Made by a program: the position numbers and the translations under genes. This document shows positions 6,399-12,059 of a stretch of 24,691 nt of DNA, piece by piece (position 1 is the stretch's first letter; each line of letters starts with the position of its first letter). The DNA is taken from positions 1 through 24,691 of IMG/VR virus record IMGVR_UViG_3300044716_000418; one strand, written 5' to 3'. Origin of the DNA: a virus. Below the pieces are notes generated by a model. That model had not been told where the DNA came from, did not search any database, and saw only the letters and a program-made list of their open reading frames with translations.

Positions 6399-6706
6399 TA
6401 GATTCCAGCCTCCTCTAGCACTACCTCGATGGCGCGGAAGCGGCTTGCGTCCCATTCCCATTTGATTCCGTTCTTGTTGAAAACAACCATGACCTTCGCG
6501 GCTAGTTCGGTGTCTGCGATGTTCTGGTGGCTTAGGTATCCGCCGTCGCGTCCGGACCAGCGGCTGCGTAGTTGGTACATTGCTGGCTCCGCGTCATCGA
6601 TTGCGGAATTGTCTTGGCATCCTAAGCAGCAGCCCTTGATGCTGGTGTTGATTTTGATACCGAGGGCCTTTAGGTCCTTCTTTGCGTTCTTCCAATTTGC
6701 GTTCAT
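6398..6706 (-). CDS. Conserved phage protein (DUF6891-like in appearance)
   Basis: 102-aa protein. A CCLGCQ motif near residues 26-31 follows a GIKINTSIKG strand; then come SAIDDAEPAMYQLRSRW, GGYLSHQNI, AAKVMVVFNKNGIKWEWD and IEVVL. The order is reminiscent of small proteins in which a cysteine pair and a C-terminal alpha/beta segment recur (DUF6891-like, recalled only weakly), and of the 8844-9125 protein (GYAVYKDLG, AELETAGY). Function unknown. It is the first gene after the second copy of the duplicated promoter/leader, with AAAGGG 6 nt before the ATG. Confidence 0.7.
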   Translation of the reverse strand: MNANWKNAKKDLKALGIKINTSIKGCCLGCQDNSAIDDAEPAMYQLRSRWSGRDGGYLSHQNIADTELAAKVMVVFNKNGIKWEWDASRFRAIEVVLEEAGI

Positions 6707-6727
6707 TTGTTTCCCTTTCGTTTTACC

Positions 6728-6743
6728 CCGGGGCCTTCCCCGG
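6728..6743 (-). other. Leader hairpin (copy 2)
   Basis: CCGGGG-AAGG-CCCCGG on the minus strand is a 6-bp stem between promoter B and the ribosome binding site of the next gene. The equivalent leader hairpin at 9145-9159 has different stem bases but a related loop (AAAGG), so the fold seems kept. Confidence 0.5.
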
Positions 6744-6745
6744 AT

Positions 6746-6802
6746 AAGTCCCAAGTTACTCTTTTGGGGGCAAAGACAAGCTCATTTCCAAAGATTTTTT
6801 TT
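6746..6802 (-). promoter_or_regulatory. Promoter B (duplicated promoter/leader)
   Basis: Minus strand: A8 tract (6795-6802), GGAAATGAGC, TTGTCT as -35 (6774-6779), a 15-nt spacer and TAACTT as -10 (6753-6758), then GGGACTTATC. The block from GAAATGA to ACTTATC is nearly the same as in promoter A at 9160-9216. A 15-nt spacer is short for the housekeeping sigma. Confidence 0.6.
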
Positions 6803-6810
6803 GGCCCGTC

Positions 6811-6833
6811 AGCCCCGTATTTTCGGGCTTTTT
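6811..6833 (+). terminator. Possible plus-strand terminator hairpin
   Basis: AGCCC (6811-6815) pairs with GGGCT (6825-6829) around an AT-rich loop, with a T run after it on the plus strand. On the minus strand no U tract follows, so it would stop antisense, not gene-direction, transcription. It sits between the 6836-6994 stop codon and promoter B. Confidence 0.3.
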
Positions 6834-6835
6834 GG

Positions 6836-6994
6836 CTACTTTCCGGCCTCTAATCGGTCCAAAATCCGGCCAATTAGCTCCATAACATCGCCGCTCATGG
6901 GGTAGCCGGCTAGCTTGTGGCGCATGACCTCCGAGCGGACTACCTCGATGGCGCGCTCCCGTTCGCGGGCGATGGAATCGTTTTGTTCGCCCAT
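6836..6994 (-). CDS. Small hypothetical protein
   Basis: 52-aa helical protein (MGEQNDSIARERERAIEVV, then GYPMSGDVMELIGRILDRLE). Not recognised. It begins with ATG 2 bp after the previous stop codon, and AAGATAACG upstream gives at best a weak ribosome binding site. It is the last gene of the promoter A unit. Confidence 0.65.
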   Translation of the reverse strand: MGEQNDSIARERERAIEVVRSEVMRHKLAGYPMSGDVMELIGRILDRLEAGK

Positions 6995-6996
6995 CG

Positions 6997-7230
6997 TTAT
7001 CTTTCTAGTTCATCGGTCCCGGTAATTATTCGCGCGACCCAATCTAGCGAGCGCTCGCAATCGGTCTGCTCGGTTGTCAATCCATCGTGTAGTTCCGCGC
7101 GATGGTGATTGATAAGAGCAAGGATTCGGTCTAGTTCTTTGCGCGCCCCGGATTCGATTCCGGCTTTGCGTGCTTCCTCTAGGTCGCTCTCGGTGTAAAG
7201 AATTGGCTCGCGTCCGTCGTCGTCAATCAT
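6997..7230 (-). CDS. Hypothetical protein
   Basis: 77-aa protein, not recognised. The acidic N-terminus (MIDDDGREPILYTESDLEEA) precedes a long helix (ARKAGIESGARKELDRILAL). I chose the ATG at 7230, which overlaps the upstream gene by 8 nt and has GAGAG about 10 nt before it; an ATG at 7245 is possible. Confidence 0.68.
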   Translation of the reverse strand: MIDDDGREPILYTESDLEEARKAGIESGARKELDRILALINHHRAELHDGLTTEQTDCERSLDWVARIITGTDELER

Positions 7231-7549
7231 TAGGCCAACTCTCATCGATTACCATAAGAGCAATTACGGAGTAGTTCGCGAGGTCCATGAAAGAATCACG
7301 CAGGCTTTCATGGTCCGGCTGCTTCCCTGTATCGATTAGGTGATTGATACGCGCGACCTTGTCGTGGATTCGAACGCGTAGACCATTCAGCGGACCCCCG
7401 GGAGAGCGGCTGATGTTAGTCGGGCCGTAATCGCGGTGCTTAGTCAATAGCAACTCGGTTTGGGCTTCGAAGTAGCTCTCGACTAGAGAATCGAATTCCG
7501 GACCAATGTATCTCGCGCGGTCCGGTACTGCGCGAATGTTTTCGTTCAT
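7223..7549 (-). CDS. DUF1599 / nucleotide modification associated domain 1 protein
   Basis: 108-aa protein matching the DUF1599 (Nmad1) pattern: LLLTKHRDYGPTNI, then GLRVRIHDKVARINHLI and ESLRDSFMDLANYSVIALMV. These proteins are helical and recur in phages beside nucleotide- or DNA-modifying genes. Their reaction is not established to my knowledge; MazG-like all-alpha nucleotide pyrophosphatase folds are the nearest comparison. The start is in an ATGA overlap with the gene before it, with AAAGAAG upstream; a longer frame would overlap more deeply. Confidence 0.75.
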   Translation of the reverse strand: MNENIRAVPDRARYIGPEFDSLVESYFEAQTELLLTKHRDYGPTNISRSPGGPLNGLRVRIHDKVARINHLIDTGKQPDHESLRDSFMDLANYSVIALMVIDESWPND

Positions 7550-7695
7550 TTCGCTTCTTTCTTTGCGGCGGCAAGGATGGTCCACGCGCGCTCGCGGTTT
7601 AGGATTTCGTTTAGTTCATCCGGATTGAGCTTTAGCTTTGTCCGGTAGCTGATGTCGATACGCTCGGCCTCTAAGGCGTCGATTATCCACTTCAC
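7546..7695 (-). CDS. Small hypothetical protein
   Basis: 49-aa helical, charged protein (WIIDALEAERIDISYRTKLK, then ELNEILNRERAWTILAAAKK). Not recognised. It starts at a GTG that forms a GTGA overlap with the upstream stop, which I prefer to an ORF start 33 bp further upstream inside that gene. Confidence 0.62.
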   Translation of the reverse strand: MKWIIDALEAERIDISYRTKLKLNPDELNEILNRERAWTILAAAKKEAK

Positions 7696-7898
7696 TTTTT
7701 GACCGAGCCAACTAGTAGCGAGCGCCAAGCATCCTCGTAGCTAACGTCTAGTTCATGCGCTAGCGCTTTCATTGCGAACCGGAGCTTTGCTTCATGGATT
7801 ACCGGTGGGTCGCATAGGTAGCCGATTAGAGCGTCCCGAGCGGCGTTGCGGGCATCCATGAGGGTTGTTTGTGAATGGTTGCCTGATTTCGATGCCAT
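7692..7898 (-). CDS. Small hypothetical protein
   Basis: 68-aa protein, predicted helical (LMDARNAARDALIGYLCDPP, then LRFAMKALAHELDVSYEDAW). Not recognised. It follows the winged-helix gene by one base and runs into the next gene through a GTGA overlap. Confidence 0.68.
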   Translation of the reverse strand: MASKSGNHSQTTLMDARNAARDALIGYLCDPPVIHEAKLRFAMKALAHELDVSYEDAWRSLLVGSVKK

Positions 7899-7899
7899 G

Positions 7900-8202
7900 T
7901 TAGGCCCCCTGCTTTGTGCGCCATAGAATCGCGAACCGCCCGGAGCGTAGTTTTACGCGGCCCCCGGTGTCCTCGATTAGGCCTTTGGTGGTTAGCTCGG
8001 CCCTGCGGCTTCGGATGCCGGACGGGCTTGCGTGTTTCCATCCATTAGAATCGGCCATCTGATAATACACGTCCACTAGGTCCTCGTCCGTTTTTGGCCA
8101 TGTGAGCAGGGTTAGGATTGCCTGCTGCGTTTCGGTTATGTTGCTTACCGATGCGGCCGCTTCGTGGCTAGTCATCGGGTCGGTCTTTCTTGCTACTGCC
8201 AT
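7900..8202 (-). CDS. Winged helix-turn-helix protein
   Basis: 100-aa protein of a type common in actinophages: an N-terminal TDPMTSHEAAASV, then TETQQAILTLLTW, DLVDVYYQMAD, SPSGIRSRRAELTTKGLIED (recognition helix and wing, about 59-78) and a basic C-terminal strand RVKLRSGRFAILWR. It likely binds DNA, perhaps as a small regulator. The ATG lies 2 bp after the preceding stop codon. Confidence 0.75.
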   Translation of the reverse strand: MAVARKTDPMTSHEAAASVSNITETQQAILTLLTWPKTDEDLVDVYYQMADSNGWKHASPSGIRSRRAELTTKGLIEDTGGRVKLRSGRFAILWRTKQGA

Positions 8203-8204
8203 GG

Positions 8205-8372
8205 TTACTTTCCCTCTCTTGTTTGGCTATCGATGAAGATAGCGACGGCCCCGATTAGCACGCCCACCCCAATGATGGACCCGCCTAGGGGGTTTACTTC
8301 TTGAATTTGCCAAACCCCGCTCATCGCAAGGCCGGCTAGTGCGCCATAGGTTAGTGATTTTAGGATGTTCAT
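8205..8372 (-). CDS. Small membrane protein
   Basis: 55-aa protein with two hydrophobic stretches: SLTYGALAGLAMSGVW (about 6-21) and GGSIIGVGVLIGAVAIFI (about 30-47). It ends in a short charged tail, DSQTREGK. No family recognised. It starts in an ATGA overlap with the upstream gene, which supports it as real. Its position far from the lysis genes argues against it being the main holin. Confidence 0.68.
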   Translation of the reverse strand: MNILKSLTYGALAGLAMSGVWQIQEVNPLGGSIIGVGVLIGAVAIFIDSQTREGK

Positions 8373-8665
8373 GCTTTGGCCTCCATTACCTCTAAAACGC
8401 GGTCTACGGCGCTACCATTGCGGCCGCCGATGTGCCACTCGTAAAGGTCGAGCGGCGTTAGGTCCTCTTTGTAGTCATAGATTGTGGCGATTGTTCCGTC
8501 CTCAAAAATCAGCTGCCATTCAACGGTTGTCTTTCCATCGCCGGTGTATCCGCGGGTTGGCTCGCCGAATGTATCAACGAGGTCGCCGTATGTGGTCCGA
8601 ATGTGGCCCATGAGGCCGGTTCCAACAATGTAGTCGGAGGCTTGGACTAGGTGTTCGAATTTCAT
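8369..8665 (-). CDS. Conserved phage protein of unknown function
   Basis: 98-aa protein with a pattern I recall from many phages: GHIRTTYGDLVDTFGEPTRG, then DGKTTVEWQLIFEDGTIATI, YDYK and YEWHIGGRNGSAV. The core is a strand-rich fold with conserved FGEP, EW, DGT and WHIGG. Function is unknown. It is linked by ATGA overlaps on both sides. Confidence 0.75.
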   Translation of the reverse strand: MKFEHLVQASDYIVGTGLMGHIRTTYGDLVDTFGEPTRGYTGDGKTTVEWQLIFEDGTIATIYDYKEDLTPLDLYEWHIGGRNGSAVDRVLEVMEAKA

Positions 8666-8814
8666 GCGGGCACCACCGATGCGATTCCAACGTGCGGGCG
8701 GCCAATCTTGAATGTCGCGATACCTTGCTCCGCAATTTCGCGGGCATGTTCAACGCTAGCCGCGCGAAAGATAAGCGTGTTGCCGCTTAGGTAAGTCACC
8801 TTGAACTTCTTCAT
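8662..8814 (-). CDS. Small hypothetical protein
   Basis: 50-aa protein: MKKFKVTYLSGNTLIFRAAS, then a helix VEHAREIAEQG and a short strand. It looks like a compact beta-alpha-beta fold. Not recognised. GGAGGGAATCAA lies directly before the ATG, after the second stop-codon hairpin, and the end overlaps the next gene as ATGA. Confidence 0.7.
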   Translation of the reverse strand: MKKFKVTYLSGNTLIFRAASVEHAREIAEQGIATFKIGRPHVGIASVVPA

Positions 8815-8837
8815 TTGATTCCCTCCGATTCCCCGGG

Positions 8838-8853
8838 GGCCGCTTACGCGGCC
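8838..8853 (-). other. Hairpin with the stop codon in a GNRA tetraloop (copy 2)
   Basis: GGCCGC-GTAA-GCGGCC on the minus strand: same 6-bp stem as at 6189-6204, with a GUAA (GNRA) loop. UAA (8844-8846) is the stop codon of the upstream gene. CCCCGGGGAAT and a ribosome binding site follow. Confidence 0.6.
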
Positions 8854-9125
8854 ACCCTTCCGATTATGTGAAATACCTCAACCTTACGGTTGATGTGGGC
8901 CCAATCGTTTACGAAGCGGCCCTCGATTATGTAGCCGGCGGTTTCTAATTCCGCGGCGGCGGTTCCCTCGTAGTCATAGTTGGTGTGATTAACTACCATG
9001 ATGCTCCCGAGGTCTTTGTAAACCGCGTATCCCATCTGGGTTGTGTTGCTGTAGCGCTCGAATCCGAGGTTGCTTAGTTTGCGGCTTACGCCTGCGGTTG
9101 TGGTGCTTGTAATCGTTGCGTTCAT
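8844..9125 (-). CDS. Hypothetical protein
   Basis: 93-aa protein: a Thr/Ser-rich start (TITSTTTAGVSRKLSNLGFE), MGYAVYKDLGSIMVVNHTNY, EGTAAAELETAGYIIEG and DWAHINRKVEVFHIIGRV. It resembles phage proteins with a short alpha/beta core, but the family is not recognised. Its layout resembles the gene at 6398-6706, which occupies the same position after promoter B. The start has AAAGGG 6 nt upstream. Confidence 0.7.
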   Translation of the reverse strand: MNATITSTTTAGVSRKLSNLGFERYSNTTQMGYAVYKDLGSIMVVNHTNYDYEGTAAAELETAGYIIEGRFVNDWAHINRKVEVFHIIGRVAA

Positions 9126-9144
9126 TTGATTCCCTTTCATTCAT

Positions 9145-9159
9145 TCGGGCCTTTCCCGA
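9145..9159 (-). other. Leader hairpin (copy 1)
   Basis: TCGGG-AAAGG-CCCGA on the minus strand, 5-bp stem, lies between promoter A and the ribosome binding site of the 8844-9125 gene. The counterpart at 6728-6743 keeps the fold with a changed stem. Confidence 0.5.
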
Positions 9160-9216
9160 TAAGTCCAAGTTACGGGATTGGGGGCGAAGTCAAGGTCATT
9201 TCACTAAGAATTTTTA
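9160..9216 (-). promoter_or_regulatory. Promoter A (duplicated promoter/leader)
   Basis: Minus strand: GTGAAATGACC, TTGACT as -35 (9188-9193), a 15-nt spacer and TAACTT as -10 (9167-9172), then GGACTTATC. About 35 of 42 bases match promoter B by eye. It lies directly after rusA, part of it overlapping the end of that gene, and would drive the genes 9125-6836. Confidence 0.6.
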
Positions 9217-9650
9217 GGGGCCAAATTGGGCCCAAAAAGCCCGGAATCTAGGGGTTTTACAAGGATGTCGGCCCCGATTGGGCGGCCATCCGCGTAGCGT
9301 TTTTTGGCCCGGAGGATTACAACTAGTGAATCGTCCTTCAATGCCCCGCCTTGAACCAATCCATCGAGGGTGCTTCGACACAATTTGTCGATGTCCGGGG
9401 GGACCGTTGGTAGCTCGCGTTTTACCGTTGCCGGCCGCGGTAGCCAAAAAGTTATGTCCACCTGAACGGGGCCATCGAAAACGATGAAGCCGTGGTAATC
9501 GAGCCACGCCCGCTGGACCGCAATGGCGACGGCCGCACGCCAAGGCGCGACCTTCTTTGATGCCTCGATGAGGCGACCATTGCCAACGTGACGTTTCGAC
9601 CCTTGCGGACCGGGTTCCGTCCCGTGGACCAGCAGGCGTAGTTCGACCAT
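9204..9650 (-). CDS. rusA: RusA-family Holliday junction resolvase
   Basis: 148-aa RusA-like endodeoxyribonuclease, which cuts four-way junctions during phage recombination and replication. Features are GTEPGPQGSKRHVG (10-23), a basic helix KKVAPWRAAV, DITFWLPRP (65-73), and the catalytic block PPDIDKLCRSTLDGL (84-98) followed by DDSLV (106-110), giving the expected aspartates near 65, 86, 88 and 107. The ATG overlaps the SSB stop as TAATG. It belongs with the SSB, ERF and YqaJ genes upstream. Confidence 0.88.
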   Translation of the reverse strand: MVELRLLVHGTEPGPQGSKRHVGNGRLIEASKKVAPWRAAVAIAVQRAWLDYHGFIVFDGPVQVDITFWLPRPATVKRELPTVPPDIDKLCRSTLDGLVQGGALKDDSLVVILRAKKRYADGRPIGADILVKPLDSGLFGPNLAPKNS

Positions 9651-10036
9651 TAGAAGGGTTCAGCTCCGAAGTCGCGAAGCGCTGCTTCTCCACGTTGCGC
9701 GGTCTTTGGAAAGCTAGCGTCGTTAAAATTCGGTTCTGCGTACCCGATGGAATTCGCGCGAACCTTTAGTTCAACCGCGGTCGACCCGTCCTTTTTTTGG
9801 TAGGTCTTTCCGAGTTTGAATGTTCCGTTCACCGTTACTTGGTCGTCTACTTTGATGGGCCCGAGCTGGACACCATCGTTTAGAACGACGTCGTAATAAT
9901 CGCGGCTCGCGGTTTCCCATTCGCCGGTTGATTGGTTCTTGATTCGGTTGGCAACGCTTACGGTTAGCGTCGTTCCCCAATCAAACTCCTTAACCTGATT
10001 GACCCATCCGGTTAGGGTGATTTGTGTTGCTGCCAT
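9650..10036 (-). CDS. Single-stranded DNA-binding-like (OB-fold) protein
   Basis: 128-aa protein, predicted all-beta in residues 1-95: QITLTGWVNQVKEFDWGTTL, TVSVANRI, YYDVVLNDGV, DDQVTVNGTFKLGKTYQ and AVELKVRANSIGY. It then has a flexible tail ending DFGAEPF, resembling the acidic aromatic C-terminal tip of SSB proteins that recruits partners. Its place between the replication initiator and RusA supports a role in binding ssDNA. Sequence identity to classic SSB is weak, so the assignment rests on layout and tip. GAGAGAAACAA precedes the ATG. Confidence 0.68.
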   Translation of the reverse strand: MAATQITLTGWVNQVKEFDWGTTLTVSVANRIKNQSTGEWETASRDYYDVVLNDGVQLGPIKVDDQVTVNGTFKLGKTYQKKDGSTAVELKVRANSIGYAEPNFNDASFPKTAQRGEAALRDFGAEPF

Positions 10037-10070
10037 TTGTTTCTCTCTTTCTATTTGTGGTTTGGTCGAT

Positions 10071-10940
10071 TCAATTTTGGCATGTGCGGCATACAGCAGC
10101 GATTCTATCGTGTTCGCATCGCTTGGGTGGATTTGCGGCGGCGCGTTCCTCCGCTAGCCGGGTCTCCTCCAAGATTCGGATTGTCTGCTCTCGCGAGCGC
10201 TCCGATTGCGCGACGCTAATTTGTCGCCGGCGCTCGGCCGCCTCCTCGGGCGTAAGGCTTCGCTCCGGTAGCGGTTCGTCTAGCCATCGTTCCTGATTGA
10301 GCCATGTGGCCGGCCATGGAATAAATTCGGGCTCGGGTAGATTCGGGTCGTTCGCGTACCGATTCGCCGCCTCGATGATTACCTCGGCCGATGCTTTTTT
10401 GAGAGCGCCTTTGAAAGCTAACCGGGCTTTTCCGACCGCTTGCTTGCGAGGGTAGAGATTGTAAAATTCTGTGAAATTCGCCTCAAGGTTTCTTTTTTGG
10501 TTCTTGACTGGTTCTAAGTCTGGTTTGGATGACGTGGGTGTCGCCCCCCCCATGACGCCCGTGTCATCCCCCCATGACGCTAGTGTCATCCCCCCCGCGA
10601 CGCCCGCGTCGCCCCCTCGGAGCCTTCGATGATTGATTGAGCCGTCACATTCGGCCGGGCATTTGAGGAGCACCTGATAGAGGTTTGGGCGGCCGTTGGC
10701 TTGGTCACCATAGCTTCCACCGGCCCCTAGTTGGCAACTAATCTCCCCGGCCGCTTCCAGCTCGCGTAGGGCCCGCTGAACGCTTCTAGGTGTTACACCC
10801 CCGGCGTATTTGGCGAGCGTAGCCACCGCCGGCCATGCGCCGCCGTCGCCTTGGTGATTGGCTATTCCAAGGAGGACCAATTTTGCCGTCCCCTGCGCCT
10901 TTGAATGATGGAGGGCAACCGAAATCGCTTCAATACTCAA
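10071..10940 (-). CDS. O-like replication initiator with internal iterons
   Basis: 289-aa protein. Residues 1-75 form a winged HTH of the phage replication type (TAKLVLLGIANHQGDGG, WPAVATLAKYAG, VTPRSVQRALRELEAAGEI). A Gly-rich linker (about 105-140) is encoded by a four-unit DNA repeat. The C-terminal domain, FTEFYNLYPRKQAVGKARLA then IPWPATWLNQERWLDE (about 155-220), is found in many phage replication proteins, followed by a basic coiled tail and a CEHDRIAAVCRTC cysteine ending. Likely binds its own gene as origin, as lambda O does, and recruits host helicase. Starts at TTG with AAAGG 7 nt upstream. Confidence 0.78.
   Translation of the reverse strand: MSIEAISVALHHSKAQGTAKLVLLGIANHQGDGGAWPAVATLAKYAGGVTPRSVQRALRELEAAGEISCQLGAGGSYGDQANGRPNLYQVLLKCPAECDGSINHRRLRGGDAGVAGGMTLASWGDDTGVMGGATPTSSKPDLEPVKNQKRNLEANFTEFYNLYPRKQAVGKARLAFKGALKKASAEVIIEAANRYANDPNLPEPEFIPWPATWLNQERWLDEPLPERSLTPEEAAERRRQISVAQSERSREQTIRILEETRLAEERAAANPPKRCEHDRIAAVCRTCQN
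10455..10528. other. AT-rich stretch next to the iterons (candidate unwinding region)
   Basis: This part of the initiator gene is visibly richer in A/T than its surroundings, with T/A runs such as TTTCTTTTTTGG at 10488-10499. It borders the iterons on the side toward the gene's 3' end, as the AT-rich unwinding element does in the lambda O gene. Confidence 0.45.
10529..10612. repeat. Four 16-bp palindromic iterons (candidate replication origin)
   Basis: Units ATGACGTGGGTGTCGC (10529-10544), ATGACGCCCGTGTCAT (10552-10567), ATGACGCTAGTGTCAT (10574-10589) and GCGACGCCCGCGTCGC (10597-10612). Each is a 7-2-7 inverted repeat (unit 4 perfect), separated by C tracts of 6-7 bases. Starts are 23, 22 and 23 bp apart, so successive units lie in different codon phases and encode different peptides. 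Confidence 0.7.
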
Positions 10941-10963
10941 ATCTCTACCTTTCTAATCGACGG

Positions 10964-11308
10964 CTAGCTTAGTAAATTTTTGGGCTCGGTAATTTCGGCG
11001 CGCCCATAATCGTTGTCAATCAGATACCATTTGCCAGTCAATCTATCGTGGACCGGCGTAGATTCGGGGCTATCCCAGCTTTGTAGTTTCCAGCCGTATT
11101 GCCGGGCCATGAGGGCCGCGGCGCTATTGGATTCGATTAGCCCGTTGAATAGGGAGCAAATTAGGACTAGGTTTGCCGGGCGATGGCGGGCCTTACTTCC
11201 CCCCATGCCGCGATTGACGCGATGGTTTGGGGATACAGCCTCGACCTCTCCGCAATGTAGGCAATACCTGTCCCGCTCGACTAGCTTGCGGAATTCGGCC
11301 GGTTTCAA
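10964..11308 (-). CDS. HNH endonuclease-like protein
   Basis: 114-aa protein with CLHCG (about 16-20), SPNHRVNRGMGGSK (26-39) and NLVLICSLFNGLIESN (46-61): the HNH core with a GMGGS loop common in phage HNH proteins. The second cysteine pair is incomplete (one Cys at ICSLFN). The C-terminal part, HDRLTGKWYLID, is like other phage members. It starts at a TTG in a TTGA overlap, with AGGAGG 5 nt upstream. Likely role is in replication/recombination or as a homing-type nuclease; not certain to be active. Confidence 0.75.
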   Translation of the reverse strand: MKPAEFRKLVERDRYCLHCGEVEAVSPNHRVNRGMGGSKARHRPANLVLICSLFNGLIESNSAAALMARQYGWKLQSWDSPESTPVHDRLTGKWYLIDNDYGRAEITEPKNLLS

Positions 11309-11535
11309 TCGTCCTCCTCATCGTCCTCATTTGGTCTGAATCCAATGCGAAGCTCCGGAAACGTTGCGTCCTCGATTCGCTCAACTTGGGCGTTCATAGA
11401 CACGTCCCGCAGCTCGACAGATTCGGGTCTATCCGGACAGGTGTGCTTTTTGCGCCATTCCCGTAGCAACCGAACGGCTTGGTCACCTATTGCGCGGAAT
11501 TCGCTACCGCATGAACATAGCTCTCTAACGTTCAC
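11305..11535 (-). CDS. Small Cys-containing hypothetical protein
   Basis: 76-aa protein with LCSCGSEF near 6-13 and KKHTC near 29-33, a possible metal site of three cysteines and a histidine, and a strongly acidic C-terminus (NEDDEEDD). Similar short proteins occur in actinophage replication blocks. Function unknown. It starts at GTG overlapping the upstream gene by 11 bp; the ribosome binding site is weak. Confidence 0.65.
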   Translation of the reverse strand: MNVRELCSCGSEFRAIGDQAVRLLREWRKKHTCPDRPESVELRDVSMNAQVERIEDATFPELRIGFRPNEDDEEDD

Positions 11536-11881
11536 CGACGCCCGCTGTCCGCCATGTTACTTCGACCATACGCGCCTGCGTCTGGATGCTTGATTGGGCT
11601 AATTCTAGGTGGCGCATCTTTATCTTAATTCTTTGATACTCGGCGCGCGCGATGTCTGCGGCTAATCTCGCGTCGGCGCTTTTGAGCGTTGCGATTGCTT
11701 GCTTGTGCGCCACGTTTCCCTGCGCGTGTATCAACGCGACCGCTTGGGTCTTTTCGGCTTCTAATTGAAGCTCGGCTAGTTTTACTTCGGCTTCATACAG
11801 CGCGCGGATTCCCGCCTCGGCCTGCTGGCGGATGTCAACTAGGTTTTCGATTATTGCGTCGGGTGTGCTAATCGATGTCAC
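11525..11881 (-). CDS. Coiled-coil hypothetical protein
   Basis: 118-aa helical protein with a long heptad-like stretch rich in Ala, Glu, Lys and Gln, from about residue 12 (NLVDIRQQAEAGIRALYEAE) to about 95, then a strand-like end (ARMVEVTWRT). I recall similar proteins beside Erf/YqaJ genes in actinophages but no assigned role. The GTG at 11881 overlaps the preceding gene by 14 bp; the ATG further upstream would overlap by 56 bp. Confidence 0.65.
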   Translation of the reverse strand: MTSISTPDAIIENLVDIRQQAEAGIRALYEAEVKLAELQLEAEKTQAVALIHAQGNVAHKQAIATLKSADARLAADIARAEYQRIKIKMRHLELAQSSIQTQARMVEVTWRTAGVGER

Positions 11882-12059
11882 GCTTCTCAATCTCTTTCTG
11901 GACTTTCCATAGCTTCTCGGCAACTCGCAAAGCCTCTAGCAAGTAGCCGGTTTGGTCGATTCCCTCTAGACGTGCCCACCGGGCCACAGAGGTAATCTCC
12001 GTGACCGCGGCGGCAAGTACCGAGCGCTGATAAAGCAGCTCGTCATCGTCAATCGGCAA
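11868..12059 (-). CDS. Small helical hypothetical protein
   Basis: 63-aa helical protein (DDDELLYQRSVLAAAVTEIT, then TGYLLEALRVAEKLWKVQKE). Not recognised. I place the start at a TTG with AAAGG 8 nt upstream, overlapping the ERF stop by 11 bp; the longer frame has a basic, low-complexity front inside the ERF gene and is not credible. Confidence 0.6.
   Translation of the reverse strand: MPIDDDELLYQRSVLAAAVTEITSVARWARLEGIDQTGYLLEALRVAEKLWKVQKEIEKRDID

Noticed and set aside
6429-6905. Plus-strand 158-aa ORF crossing promoter B
   Set aside because: It is antisense to a coupled small gene and runs through the promoter/leader; composition is that of a shadow frame.
9214-9693. Minus-strand 159-aa ORF overlapping rusA
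   Set aside because: Alternative frame of rusA and the SSB end; basic low-complexity sequence.
10529-10612. CRISPR-like array
   Set aside because: Units are 16 bp with 6-7 bp C spacers inside a coding gene, not 28-36 bp repeats with unique spacers.
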